Assembly (NCBI GenBank): GCA_026874595.1
Contig: CM049306.1
Location: 88,491,142-88,555,141 of the forward strand
Direction of reading: 5' to 3'
Length of the DNA: 64,000 nt
Source: Sipunculus nudus
Lineage: Eukaryota; Annelida; Sipuncula; Golfingiida; Sipunculidae
The notes below the pieces were generated by a model. That model had not been told where the DNA came from. It was given only the letters and a program-made list of their open reading frames with translations, and ran no database searches. The position numbers and the translations under genes are program-made. Within the stretch, counting starts at the first letter, position 1; the number at the start of each line of letters is the position of its first letter. Positions 12,321-24,146 of the stretch are shown here, in pieces.

Positions 12321-13024
12321 TCTAATACTTATAAAAGGAATTCGGTCATCTTCAGACATCCAAGCTCATATCTCGGGAACCGTTTGACCGATTAGGCCAA
12401 AATATTGCATGTGTATAGATCTCACATAGCTCTTTATCATATGCAAAACTGGTAGCGCCACCCGCAACCATTTTTCACAGCATCCGTCTGTTTGTCTGCC
12501 GTGGGATAAAATCACTCGTGTCTCGGCAGTGGTTTGACATATCTGCCTAAAATTTTGCAGGTTTATACATCCTGGACAGCTCTCTTGATTTTATGACAGG
12601 TGGCGCCACCTACATTCTAGTTTACTCTGCAGACATCCAAGCTCATATCTCGGGAACCGTTTGACCGATTGGGCCAAAGTTTTGCATGTGTATAGATCTC
12701 ACATAGCTCTTTATCGCAAAACTGGTGGCGCCACGAGCAACCTTTTTGCACAGCGTTCCGTCTGTTTGTCTGGCACGGGCTAATATCACTCGTAGTGGTT
12801 TGACTTATTTGCCTTGAATTTTGCATATGTATACAACTTGGACAGCTTTCTGGATTTTGTGGTAGGTAGCGCAACCTACATCCACATTTCGGCTGCAGAC
12901 ATCCATGCTAATATGCAACACTTTTCTCTATTTCCCCTTGCCACTCAATCCATGCCTCACTTCACCCGTTTCACTCTGATTTTGGCGAATACACGTAGTC
13001 GCTTGTCGACTACCCGTATTGAAG
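12321..13024 (+). mobile_element. Helitron-like non-autonomous element with internal tandem repeats
   Basis: The 5' end reads TCTAATACTTATAAAAGG after an A, the usual Helitron 5' TC form. The 3' end has a perfect 7-bp stem hairpin with a 5-nt loop (GTAGTCG CTTGT CGACTAC, 12995-13013), then eleven bases ending GAAG before a T. A relative at 29529-29730 on the other strand has CTAG before T at the same place, so GAAG is probably a decayed CTRR end. Inside, a unit beginning AGACATCCAAGCTCATATC starts at 12354, 12631 and 12897 (spacings 277 and 266). There is no Rep or helicase coding. Bivalve pearl elements and DINE-like elements have the same general plan. Confidence 0.7.
12354..12920 (+). repeat. 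~270-bp tandem repeat inside the Helitron-like element, 2 units plus a stub
   Basis: Each unit carries AGACATCCAAGCTCATATC, CGGGAACCGTTTGACCGATT, GCATGTGTATAGATCTCAC, a GGCGCCAC-type block and GTCTGTTTGTCTG. Unit starts are 12354, 12631 and 12897; the last is only a short stub that runs into the 3' unique region. Units differ by small indels and substitutions, so the duplication is old. Confidence 0.8.
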
Positions 13025-16000
13025 TTCAATATAAAATTATTATTGTTATATTAATAACGGCGATAAAAACAACAATATAATTGCTGACTTTATTAGGAGG
13101 ATCAATATGGAGAAAGTCAATATTAAGACTGAGGAGTACATACAAAATTCCTTATAATTACATGGTACACTTTGATACATAAATCTTTAATGTTATAATC
13201 CACATAGCCTTCTGTATGCCGCCAGCATCATATCCAATTTTTTTTTATGACTAAGTCTCAACGAATCTGCTTGTCTAGACAGCATAATGATCTCTCCAAC
13301 AAATACATGAATGATAAAATTAAAAAAAAATACGTGAGAATAATTCAATTATTATCTCTATAAAAATTTGGCAAATATTAAATTTAATATTATATTTTGT
13401 TATGTGAAACATTTTAATTACTTTTCGATGACTATGAAAAAGAAATTATAATTGATTATAAATGCCCTCGAGGTCATCAACTACATACCCTCTAATTCTG
13501 ACTGTTTCGTCCACTTATTTCCAACAAATATGCGAAACTCTTAAATTATTCCAACTTAACTGATTATTATAAACAGATAATAAGACCTGTATAAAGGACC
13601 TGGTGAATATAATTGTGGCCATATATGAATTTTTTATTCCTAAGGCCGATAATTTGTTATTATGCGCAGTTTGATATGAAATTATGTATTGCCATTTCCT
13701 ATAATAAGTCAGCAATAATTTTAATGCACCATCATTTGTAATGACTCAGGAGATCAATGTACAAGAAAATAAGTGTATACGAGCAGGAGCTACATGCCCC
13801 CACAACTCAAATGACTACCGTTGCTTATTGTGAAGAATAATCAACACTTATTCCCCGCCTCAGATGTAAAAGCTACATAGATATTTTCAATAATAGTTGA
13901 ATTTTTTCACGATGAATACATTTTCCTGCTTCAGTCTTCCGGCACACGGACTTCAATTCACACGTATCTACAGTTCATCTGTTTTCTACGTCGTTTAGGT
14001 TCTGAATGTGAGTAAAAACAGATCATGTGCATTTGTTTACCATAACAAGACTGCTCCGATCCTGTGCATGCACAAATTCCAAACAAGACGTGATAGCTAG
14101 GAAAGAAGAAACACAGAAGAAACACCGGTTGGACGCTTGTAAAATCTTTATTTCTGAAGTCAAGCGGTATGGCCACAAGGTGGCGTGCACGCTATGTTTA
14201 TATTTTGCACCACTGATTTCGCCAAGTGAAAGCTTTTCACCACTTGTGTACAGGAGTATAATTATGATTTTATGATCAGAATGAAATATTGGCAGATATC
14301 ATAATATCTTAACGAGGAAAGCATCATATGAATATTCAGTGTGTCATACTATATGTGTATATTTATCATACTAGGTATGTGAATATGTCTTTTTAATATA
14401 AACCCAAAATATAAAACTTTAGACAATCCAAAAATGTTCCGAGAAAGTGTTTATATGCCTTCCAAAATATATAGGCATTCCAAAAATAATCTTTCTAATG
14501 CTCTTGTCACTGTTTACGTTTGTTTTATGTTTCGGTCGCATGCAGTTTTATCCTTTAAACCATTTTAAACCAAGCTGAAAGAAATGTCATACCAAATAAA
14601 AATAAATTGGCACCATGCCTTTTAGGCTCCATAGGAAGGTGAAGAACGAAAATGAATAGGGTGTCACATTTTAACAAACAAATTTACTCAGAAAGAATTG
14701 GCTTAATATGCTCCTACACTATAACACCAAATTGGTAAATCCCTCTGTATGTTTGTTGAATTTATGACCACATGAATGCAAGCATGGCTCGCACGGGTTA
14801 CTGGACGAGAGCCAACTTGTACACGATACAAGAAATGACTCGTTACCATAGAGACGGATTTTCGATTTGATGTGTTAGTTCACATGTAATATTTTGTATT
14901 AAATCATCATTCGCAGCCTAAGATGATATTTATCGCCTGTTTATCGACTACCGTAATTATATTTATGAATTCGGTATCGAAAGTACCTGGTTTCAACTAT
15001 GCGGTTCGAAACGAGAAGGGATACGGGTGTAGTTCGAACAGAACGTGGATTTGGAGACAATAATCCAATATACGATACCGTATTTACATAATACGGGAGA
15101 AGTGTAACCACATTTTAGTAGTATTGTGTCAATACGGTTCCAGATGCAATCTAAGGGCTTTAACGTCGTATTTATTAAACACGTTTATTACACCCGACAT
15201 TCTTTTGTAGCCTATTTATATTGACGGTTGTAGAATGTTTTATTGTGCAGAAGGTAATTTCCAAAAAAGTATTTATTTTTACAATATGAATATGGCAGCT
15301 TGAAATACTTGCAATACCAAAAACTTATATTTTGATGCTTGAAGTGTCCGTGTTTTTTTATCTTTGTCACTTCTGATTCTCTCCTTGTCTATGCCGTTGT
15401 CCTTACAAGGTATTACTAATGAAATAGAGACTTGTACTTCATAAAATATCCGTCATTCATAGTTCGGTCATCATGAACACCTCCGTGACTGGTGACAGCC
15501 AAGCCTCGTCCCTCATCATATTTATCTTCTATAAATAATAATTTGAAAATTAACCCGAAATCCGAACTGTGCCATTTTGCATTTTATTTTTTTTTCGATG
15601 GTATGACCTGTAATACTGTTCAGTACATGGTTATTGGGCTGCTTGGGCAGGGGAATTCATATTTGACATTAAATTTGTGATTTGACCTATTTTGACTCAA
15701 CAGTCCAATATGGTCAAATTTTAGCTGAGATCAGCCAATTAAAAAAATGTCGTGCATCCTTTATTATAGGCTCTATTGATTCGCTTCTTCCTGGGTCCGC
15801 CTTCCATTAATGATGATTTGAAAATATAGCTGTGTTGTCCTCGCGAAAGTGGGGGAGGGGTAGGGATGGAAAGCATAAAAGCCCAATTTTCAAAATAACC
15901 GCAATTTTTGAAAATTGTCTCAATGGTTTGGCTTGCAATACTGTTCAGTGTAAGATATCTAAGGCTTTCAGTGTCGAAGAACTTATTTAAGTCTATTTGG

Positions 16001-16305
16001 TGATGTGGCATTTGTACTCTGTAGTCCAAGATTTAGCTCACTAAAATGACCGAACTGTATACAGGAAAAATCTGTATCAATCCCATTCATTTTGCATTCA
16101 TTTACTTTTCGTTCCAGGTGTGTTGAGGAATTTATTTGGTTTATGCCTAGAAGCAAGACTCTGAACAATTATTTTTTTTCTTATATTTGTGGCATGTAAA
16201 CTTGATGTGGATTATCTTAATTATCTACTTGTAGTTTGATCTATCGGATAATGTTCCTGGAAATCGATAAGAATGTATGATTCAGAAATCAGTCACAAGA
16301 CCGTC
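13025..16305. other. No gene recognised
   Basis: Long AT-rich stretch. Two segments at about 15597-15631 and 15924-15958 share a loose ATGGT-TG--TG-AATACTGTTCAGT pattern, perhaps an old duplication. Reverse-strand ORFs at 15739-16168 have no recognisable domain. No RNA gene was seen. Confidence 0.45.
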
Positions 16306-16400
16306 TCAGGAGCGTAGCCAAGGGGGTGCCCCCCCCCCCCCCCCGGCATCAAGTACTCCCTGTCCTCCCGGAATTTCACTAATAATGATAAAATTTTCTA
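16306..16400 (-). mobile_element. GCGTAGCCA-type element fragment with a 16-bp C run
   Basis: CAGGAGCGTAGCCAAGGGGG leads into a C run at 16329-16344, then a segment that in reverse complement matches about 4465-4540 (CATTATTAG, GTGAAATTCCGGG, AGTACT). It belongs to the same family as 4318-4545. Confidence 0.5.
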
Positions 16401-16710
16401 AAAAACAATCATGAAATTCCTGTCACTGGTATCCGCAGATTAAGACTTAATGTCTTGAGACTTTAAAATTAAGGTATTGTTTATTTATTTATTTATTATT
16501 TATTTTTTTTATTAATATATCTTTATTTAGGGTGGCTTGTTCAGAATATACTGATCTTATACAAGGCCCTGATAGTAATTGAAATTTCAAACATGATCAA
16601 ATAGCATGACAGTAATATACAAGCAAATATATATGTGGAGAATATTGTAGCTGAATATAACATATATTTTTAGTTCCTGTACTAGTATGACCATTATTAA
16701 GATAGAATAT

Positions 16711-17028
16711 TATTTAGATAATAATAGGCTATTCAGCTTATTAACAATGTTGATAACATTGTATGAAATAAGTGCAAAGAATAATACAAACCACAAGTGC
16801 AATGTATGCATTGGTATGTTAGTGTTTATTCACTTACTAGTATTCGTAAAGCATAAAATGTCAACATGTATGCATAACATGTAAAAAAGTAAATAGATTT
16901 ATTGATATTATGTCAAGAGTTTAGAGAATATTGCTTTATTGAAAATTCTACACCTCATTAGGTTTATCCTTTCTTTTTATTTATTCATCTTGTACGACTG
17001 ATTTTCAAATTGGAATTATAACATGGTA

Positions 17029-17088
<60 letters not shown>

Positions 17089-17674
17089 CCATATATAGTA
17101 AGCTTAGTTTCATAATATTGTTCAACAGTACTGTTTCGTAAGGACACCTGTTAGCTGTGCTCACTTGTCAGGTACTCACTGTAATTATCAAATATGTGTA
17201 TTTAGTTCGTTTAAATAGGCTGAATTAAGCTGGGGTTACTTGGTTCGTTGAGGTTATATACTTCAATTGCCTTTGCTAAATATTTCGGCCCCCTCCCCTC
17301 CCTCAATCCTGGCTACGCCCTTACCAGTCGCTTTATCTGTGCTCTGTGGATAACCATATTTAGATAATAATAGGCTATTCAGCTTATTAACAATGTTGAT
17401 AACATTGTATGAAATAAGTGCAAAGAATAATACAAACCACAAGTGCAATGTATGCATTGGTATGTTAGTGTTTATTCACTTACTAGTATTCGTAAAGCAT
17501 AAAATGTCAACATGTATGCATAACATGTAAAAAAGTAAATAGATTTATTGATATTATGTCAAGAGTTTAGAGAATATTGCTTTATTGAAAATTCTACACC
17601 TCATTAGGTTTATCCTTTCTTTTTATTTATTCATCTTGTACGACTGATTTTCAAATTGGAATTATAACATGGTA

Positions 17675-17730
<56 letters not shown>

Positions 17731-18316
17731 CCATATATAGTAAGCTTAGTTTCATAATATTGTTCAACAGTACTGTTTCGTAAGGACACCTGTTAGCTGT
17801 GCTCACTTGTCAGGTACTCACTGTAATTATCAAATATGTGTATTTAGTTCGTTTAAATAGGCTGAATTAAGCTGGGGTTACTTGGTTCGTTGAGGTTATA
17901 TACTTCAATTGCCTTTGCTAAATATTTCGGCCCCCTCCCCTCCCTCAATCCTGGCTACGCCCTTACCAGTCGCTTTATCTGTGCTCTGTGGATAACCATA
18001 TTTAGATAATAATAGGCTATTCAGCTTATTAACAATGTTGATAACATTGTATGAAATAAGTGCAAAGAATAATACAAACCACAAGTGCAATGTATGCATT
18101 GGTATGTTAGTGTTTATTCACTTACTAGTATTCGTAAAGCATAAAATGTCAACATGTATGCATAACATGTAAAAAAGTAAATAGATTTATTGATATTATG
18201 TCAAGAGTTTAGAGAATATTGCTTTATTGAAAATTCTACACCTCATTAGGTTTATCCTTTCTTTTTATTTATTCATCTTGTACGACTGATTTTCAAATTG
18301 GAATTATAACATGGTA

Positions 18317-18370
<54 letters not shown>

Positions 18371-18956
18371 CCATATATAGTAAGCTTAGTTTCATAATAT
18401 TGTTCAACAGTACTGTTTCGTAAGGACACCTGTTAGCTGTGCTCACTTGTCAGGTACTCACTGTAATTATCAAATATGTGTATTTAGTTCGTTTAAATAG
18501 GCTGAATTAAGCTGGGGTTACTTGGTTCGTTGAGGTTATATACTTCAATTGCCTTTGCTAAATATTTCGGCCCCCTCCCCTCCCTCAATCCTGGCTACGC
18601 CCTTACCAGTCGCTTTATCTGTGCTCTGTGGATAACCATATTTAGATAATAATAGGCTATTCAGCTTATTAACAATGTTGATAACATTGTATGAAATAAG
18701 TGCAAAGAATAATACAAACCACAAGTGCAATGTATGCATTGGTATGTTAGTGTTTATTCACTTACTAGTATTCGTAAAGCATAAAATGTCAACATGTATG
18801 CATAACATGTAAAAAAGTAAATAGATTTATTGATATTATGTCAAGAGTTTAGAGAATATTGCTTTATTGAAAATTCTACACCTCATTAGGTTTATCCTTT
18901 CTTTTTATTTATTCATCTTGTACGACTGATTTTCAAATTGGAATTATAACATGGTA

Positions 18957-19020
<64 letters not shown>

Positions 19021-19606
19021 CCATATATAGTAAGCTTAGTTTCATAATATTGTTCAACAGTACTGTTTCGTAAGGACACCTGTTAGCTGTGCTCACTTGT
19101 CAGGTACTCACTGTAATTATCAAATATGTGTATTTAGTTCGTTTAAATAGGCTGAATTAAGCTGGGGTGACTTGGTTCGTTGAGGTTATATACTTCAATT
19201 GCCTTTGCTAAATATTTCGGCCCCCTCCCCTCCCTCAATCCTGGCTACGCCCTTACCAGTCGCTTTATCTGTGCTCTGTGGATAACCATATTTAGATAAT
19301 AATAGGCTATTCAGCTTATTAACAATGTTGATAACATTGTATGAAATAAGTGCAAAGAATAATACAAACCACAAGTGCAATGTATGCATTGGTATGTTAG
19401 TGTTTATTCACTTACTAGTATTCGTAAAGCATAAAATGTCAACATGTATGCATAACATGTAAAAAAGTAAATAGATTTATTGATATTATGTCAAGAGTTT
19501 AGAGAATATTGCTTTATTGAAAATTCTACACCTCATTAGGTTTATCCTTTCTTTTTATTTATTCATCTTGTACGACTGATTTTCAAATTGGAATTATAAC
19601 ATGGTA

Positions 19607-19666
<60 letters not shown>

Positions 19667-19944
19667 CCATATATAGTAAGCTTAGTTTCATAATATTGTT
19701 CAACAGTACTGTTTCGTAAGGACACCTGTTAGCTGTGCTCACTTGTCAGGTACTCACTGTAATTATCAAATATGTGTATTTAGTTCGTTTAAATAGGCTG
19801 AATTAAGCTGGGGTTACTTGGTTCGTTGAGGTTATATACTTCAATTGCCTTTGCCAAATATTTCGGCCCCCTCCCCTCCCTCAATTCTGGCTACGCCCTT
19901 ACCAGTCGCTTTATCTGTGCTCTGTGGATAACCATATTTAGACA
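16711..19944 (+). repeat. Tandem array of five ~645-bp units, nearly identical
   Basis: Units start with TATTTAGATAATAATAGGCT at 16711, 17357, 17999, 18639 and 19289, and the array closes at 19935 where the same start word changes to TATTTAGACAGG. Spacings are 646, 642, 640, 650 and 646 bp. All differences are even and come from the (TA)n tract in each unit. Elsewhere I see only isolated substitutions, for example GGGGTGACTT in unit 4, and GCCAAATATT and CAATTCTGG in unit 5. Each unit ends with an inverted GGGCGTAGCCAGGATTG transposon terminus. Repeated 64-codon reverse ORFs in each unit are by-products. Very recent amplification or an assembly effect would both explain the identity. Confidence 0.95.
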
Positions 19945-20251
19945 GGAACATTCTGATATTTAAGGTAAACCTCCTTTATTTAAAATCCCGCAAGACTGAT
20001 TAATATCAATGTTAGATATAATAAAGTACATATTTTAACCCAAGCTCCGTGTGTTATCTAATGGTATGAGTATCGTGTGGCCGTCTCTCTAATGTCTCAT
20101 TGATATTTTAAAATTAGTATGATTAAATAAATTAACATTTAAACAATTGAGTCATTCCACCTAAGCCGTACCACCTAAGAGCGAGCATGGGGCTCATGTT
20201 AGTCAAAATGACGATGTCCCAGCCAGTTTTTTTTTTTGTTTGCTAAGCTAT
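19945..20251. other. No gene; flank between array and retrotransposon region
   Basis: ACAGGAAC at 19943-19950 mirrors GTTCCTGT at 16673-16680 on the other side of the array, so the array lies between short inverted flanks. Nothing else is recognisable. Confidence 0.4.
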
Positions 20252-20402
20252 CATGCTTTTCTTTACATGTATAAATAAATAAAGTTAATTAATTATTATA
20301 TTAATTTAAATTTTATTAATTAATTTTCAAATTGTTCGAAGAAAGAAGAACGGTCGATGATGGAAACAATAGTCTAAAAATAAATGACATTTGTTTGAAT
20401 GG
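20252..20402 (+). repeat. Left ~150-bp direct repeat flanking the LINE
   Basis: It begins CATGCTTTTCTTTACATG and passes through AAAGAAAGAAGAACGGTCG, GATGGAAACAATAGTCT and ACATTTGTTT. The same ordered sequence, with scattered differences, starts at 23998 immediately after the LINE tail. Confidence 0.85.
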
Positions 20403-21750
20403 TAACCGAGACTGGCAGAGTGAAGTGGGTGATTTCAGGGCTCTTCGAAAAGTTCAATTATTTGTAGGAATATGGGATATAGGATGAAAAGAAATGTCCG
20501 CATATGTGATCAAGGAACTGCATAATGTACGCAACTTTGAAATAGATCATATAACTTTTAGAATTGACATTTCCATAGCGTTGTTGTGGCACAGGCGCTC
20601 GAATCGCTATTTATACCGTTTCCTTCGTAGTATTTCTAAGAACATTGGAGATATGAAGACTTTATTATATATAGGGATTCAAGCGCCTGTGGTTGTGGCA
20701 CGGAAGGTTGACCGCCTGATGCTGACCACTCGACCCTGTGTAAACGCTAACGCTGTGTCTGGTAACATTTGAGTTGCAGAAATGACTGATATTGACGGTG
20801 AATTCTGTCACGTATTTGTAGAACCCATGGGTACACTCCATAATGAGGATGAAATTTACAAGAATTATTCTTTGTCTGGGACTGCGCAATATGATGCATG
20901 TGAATGGGTTAGTTAAGATACAGAACTTGAACCTGATACATATTATAAGAGTCTGTTGTAAACTCATCTGGGTCCCTCATGCAAATGTCCATGAGAATTT
21001 TATCGAGAATCTTCAGCTGAAGGTAGGTGACGATGTGGACATTCTAGAAAAAAAATTGCGGTTGGGTCTGTATTTGGAGGCCAAATCTCACAGTTAATTT
21101 CCTCCCCTATGATAAATAAAGATACAAAACCCAAGGAAAAAAAAGATGATGATTCTCTTGCTTATAAGTTTGCAAAGGACTACTACCTTTTGTTCTCTTT
21201 TCTGCAAGGTGGCTCTGTGAGTGAGGTAAAGGGGGTGCCGAGTGCAGCTCCGGACAGGTTGAACATGACAGTGACTTGAGTTATGTGACGAAAGTGCATA
21301 TAAAGTGCATGATTCTTTGCATACCTTTACATTTGGTGAACAACACCAATCAGACACACAGGTTCCACAACGTATACAGCAGTAAATGTTCGTATCAAGT
21401 ACTGGCACATTATCAATGTTAAAATCTGAGATTAGTTCCTTAGTTGCAAGGGTAGAACATCTTTAAGATGTTGTTACCTAGAGATTCACTCTGATGGAAA
21501 CGGAAAACAAGAAAATACTTGAAGAAAACAGACGACTATAGTGTCAAAATAACAAACATGAAGAATAACTGTTGACTTTTCAGTCCAGGGTGGATGCTGT
21601 TTCAGGGTCGTCGTTGCAAACGGAGATCCTCTCATTACAAGGAGCCATAAAGTCAACAACAAAAAAAATGACTTCCAGAGTGTTAAAGATAAACTTGAGA
21701 AAACAGAACAATTAACACAGTCCAATTGTGTATTCATTACAAATCTCAGG

Positions 21751-22169
21751 ATGCGACTGAACGTCACCGAAAACCATCAGAATAATAACATTGGTCCAAC
21801 ATATTCTTCAGTATTGAGTCAGAGTCGTACAGAGATCTTTACTGCTCCACCCCGGGAGTGGGAAGAAGTGCGTCGTTACCTGGAATTTACCGACAGGTCT
21901 ACCACTACCGAAGCGGGGGATGCTGGAGTCTCCAATAAAAACCAACAGACTTGTGCGGATAATGTGTGCACAATAGAAGGGTCGGATGAAAGTAATTCAG
22001 GTGGAGAGACTTGTTGTAGATCACTTGATTTAAATGTTAAATCGATTCCTGTTATAACTCGACACAAAACAATGTATCAACGTCCGAATACTCTAAATTT
22101 ACAGAACATGTTTTGTGTGGGTAACATTCCGAACAGACTGAATGAACAGAAATTGTACATATTTATATG

Positions 22170-22214
<45 letters not shown>

Positions 22215-22341
22215 CATGCAAGATAATGATGTGATTATGTTAGATCTTGTGATTTTACCAAGCAGGAATAATACAAGAAAAGCGGCACAAATAAGAGTTG
22301 ACGCTAGTACACGTTACTTTGTTGAAGACCAGTCCTTTTAG
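21751..22341 (+). pseudogene. LINE ORF1-like remnant, 196 codons
   Basis: The frame starts MRLNVTENHQNNN and is rich in Ser, Thr, Glu and Asn without a recognisable domain. A (TA)n tract at about 22174-22212 sits inside the frame and adds a run of Ile-Tyr, so it is a later insertion or expansion in dead sequence. Position upstream of the endonuclease fragment is the main reason to call it ORF1-derived. Weaker in-frame pieces lie at 20494-21100. Confidence 0.45.
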
Positions 22342-22531
22342 CCAGGTATTATCTATTGCCGCCGTTGGAGTCCTGGGCCTAAATTTACAGGTCATAGAAC
22401 CAGAATATTTACATCGAAGCACTATCAGTCGGATAGGCCAAAGGTGATCTACTAGATTAGATACAGGTATAATGACCTTATTTCTTCCTTTTTTCATGTA
22501 GCATTTTCAGTCCACTGTTTAAATAAAAGTT

Positions 22532-22630
22532 GTGTGCTTTAATGTGCGGGCTATGATGCCCAGCGCTCTATATGTCAGTCATTTACTTTCTGAAAGCAAC
22601 ATTCATGTATTAGGTGTAAGTGAACATTGA
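22532..22630 (+). pseudogene. LINE endonuclease N-terminal fragment
   Basis: The translation VCFNVRAMMPSALYVSHLL continues to SNIHVLGVSEH and then a stop. It fits the start of the APE-type endonuclease in non-LTR elements, where an N-V-R-[SG] motif is followed by an ILGLSET-type strand. The catalytic residues further along the domain are absent because the sequence jumps to the RT end. Confidence 0.65.
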
Positions 22631-22671
22631 TTGTACAGTACTTCTGACCTCTTGATAACAGAAGGATAGTT

Positions 22672-22929
22672 TTCAAACCAAGAATACCTTTTACATTAGG
22701 CAGACAATTAATTAATATTGTTAATAGTCACAAGTATGTGGGCATAATATTACATGACAAGTTCAGTTCTGAGGAGCGTCTAAATGAAGCTTGTCAAAGA
22801 TGAAGCGGAGCCCTATTATCTCTTATCGGTGCAAATGTCCGTTCAAAGGGAATAAATGCACTGACCTGTACAAATCTTTATAAAGGGGCGGTTTTACCTA
22901 GAGCTATGTATGGGTGTGAGCTCTGGTAA
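22672..22929 (+). pseudogene. LINE reverse transcriptase thumb fragment
   Basis: The frame reads FKPRIPFTLGRQLINIVNSH, then KYVGIILHDKF, and after one in-frame stop near 22800 GINALTCTNLYKGAVLPRAM, then YGCELW. This is the region after the polymerase core in non-LTR RTs. The F/YxDD active-site block that should lie upstream is missing. Confidence 0.75.
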
Positions 22930-22957
22930 AATAAAAAAAAAACATACCGATTAACTT

Positions 22958-23085
22958 CAACTGGAAAGATTCAAGAAATTCTGTGCAAAATTAATTCAGA
23001 ATTTTAGTCAATGGACTAGATCAGACAAGGTGCCAACTATGCTTGGGGTACCTCGTATTGAGGCTTATATACATAAATGTTAAGT
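22958..23085 (+). pseudogene. LINE C-terminal domain, first piece
   Basis: The translation QLERFKKFCAKLIQNFSQW, then TRSDKVPTMLGVPRIEAYI, follows the usual non-LTR pattern LERxQ...TRxxxLxxxLGxxPI. It ends in a stop, and a further frame continues with FLWKLCSLNPEDTSHRLF. Confidence 0.75.
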
Positions 23086-23255
23086 ATTATTCCTCTGGAA
23101 GCTGTGTTCTCTTAATCCAGAAGACACTTCCCATCGGCTCTTTCTTTTTAGGTTGGGAAATGCCTAGGCTGGGAAATGCCTTTTATAATCATAGAAAAAA
23201 AACTAGAGGGGATATGTTGTAGATATTCTGCAATTACTCAAAAAAATATAAGCAC

Positions 23256-23818
23256 ATGAATTATATTGAAAAATTCTTCAGGGAGAGAATTGTGCCTACG
23301 AAAACTTTATGGAAACGGATAGTTATCAACAGTATTGTGACATATGAACAAGATGAGTATGTCAATAAGGTTAACAATGATACAGAATTCTCCATGTATA
23401 ATGATATCAGAGAGAGTGTTTTGCTCCATCGGTGTTATTGTATGCAGCTCTAAATATGTCTTGTTCTCTAGAGAATTTTTAGTCTGCTGCAAACGTTTTG
23501 GTAAATACAGATAGTAAATTTGATGAGATATTTTGTCATCTTGGTTGTAGGACATTATGGAATGCATATGTACATACAGCCACGGACTGTTATAGAACCA
23601 TGTATGTGAAAGATGTATTTTGGGATTTTGTAACAGATGTGTTTCCAGTAACAGTGAGTGCTTATTTAAATAAATGTGAGGAGAGGCAGGTTCTTATTCA
23701 CTTATTAGGAAAGCCACTTCCACCAGCGGATTTTACCTGGGAAATGCATTTGGTCTTCTTATATGGCGCCGCCATCTATTTAGATTGGATTCTGTCTATG
23801 GTATCAGACCTTACATGA
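23256..23818 (+). pseudogene. LINE C-terminal extension in two frames
   Basis: A frame at 23256-23453 begins NYIEKFFRERIVPTKTLWKR. After a frameshift a second frame at 23498-23818 carries FDEIFCHLGCRTLWNAYV and CEERQVLIHLLGKPLPPADF, then stops. The region lies between the RT end and the 3' tail, where CR1/Jockey-type elements have a poorly conserved C-terminal stretch. Confidence 0.55.
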
Positions 23819-23997
23819 TTTATTAGTCTATAGTATACTACTCTACTGTCTTGAATGGATAAGACAAACAATTATGTATCTATAAATTATATGTCATTTT
23901 TGTTAATCTTGATTTGATTACACTTTTTGTATCTTAATATGTACATTGCAATCTTCGCATTGCGGAGGAAATAACGTTAACCAACCAAACAACCAAC

Positions 23998-24146
23998 CAT
24001 GCTTTTCTTTACATGTAGAAATAAATAAAATTAATTAATGGTTAAATTAATTTAAACTTTATTAATTCATTTTCATTTTTTAAAGAAAGAAGAAAGATCG
24101 ATGATGGAAACAATAGTCTGAAGATAACTCACATTTGTTTAAAATG
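23998..24146 (+). repeat. Right ~150-bp direct repeat flanking the LINE
   Basis: CATGCTTTTCTTTACATG begins right after the CCAA-rich LINE tail and the match to 20252-20402 runs to ACATTTGTTT. A weaker third version of its last part lies at about 24210-24280, so the locus may already have held a tandem repeat. Confidence 0.85.

Larger units (their letters stand above)
20403..23997 (+). mobile_element. Decayed non-LTR retrotransposon (LINE), CR1/L2/Jockey-like
   Basis: Read 5' to 3', the element holds an ORF1-like region with frameshifts, an endonuclease N-terminal fragment, the thumb end of a reverse transcriptase, and a C-terminal extension. It closes with a tail of CCAA-type repeats at about 23979-23998. 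Residues typical of non-LTR RT ends are visible: IVNSHKYVGI, LPRAMYGCELW and TRSDKVPTMLGVPRIEAYI. The polymerase core and most of the endonuclease are missing, so it cannot move by itself. The 3' tail and plus-strand domain order set the orientation. Clade assignment beyond CR1/L2/Jockey-like needs a search. Confidence 0.85.

Noticed and set aside
12617-13080. ORFs of 85-88 codons on both strands
   Set aside because: They lie in the internal repeats of the Helitron-like element and do not resemble Rep or helicase.
16687-19389. Identical 64-codon reverse ORFs at 17263, 17905, 18545 and 19195, and a 65-codon plus ORF at 16687
   Set aside because: They are the same stretch repeated by the 645-bp array and cross a transposon terminus. 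Identity reflects the array, not a gene family.
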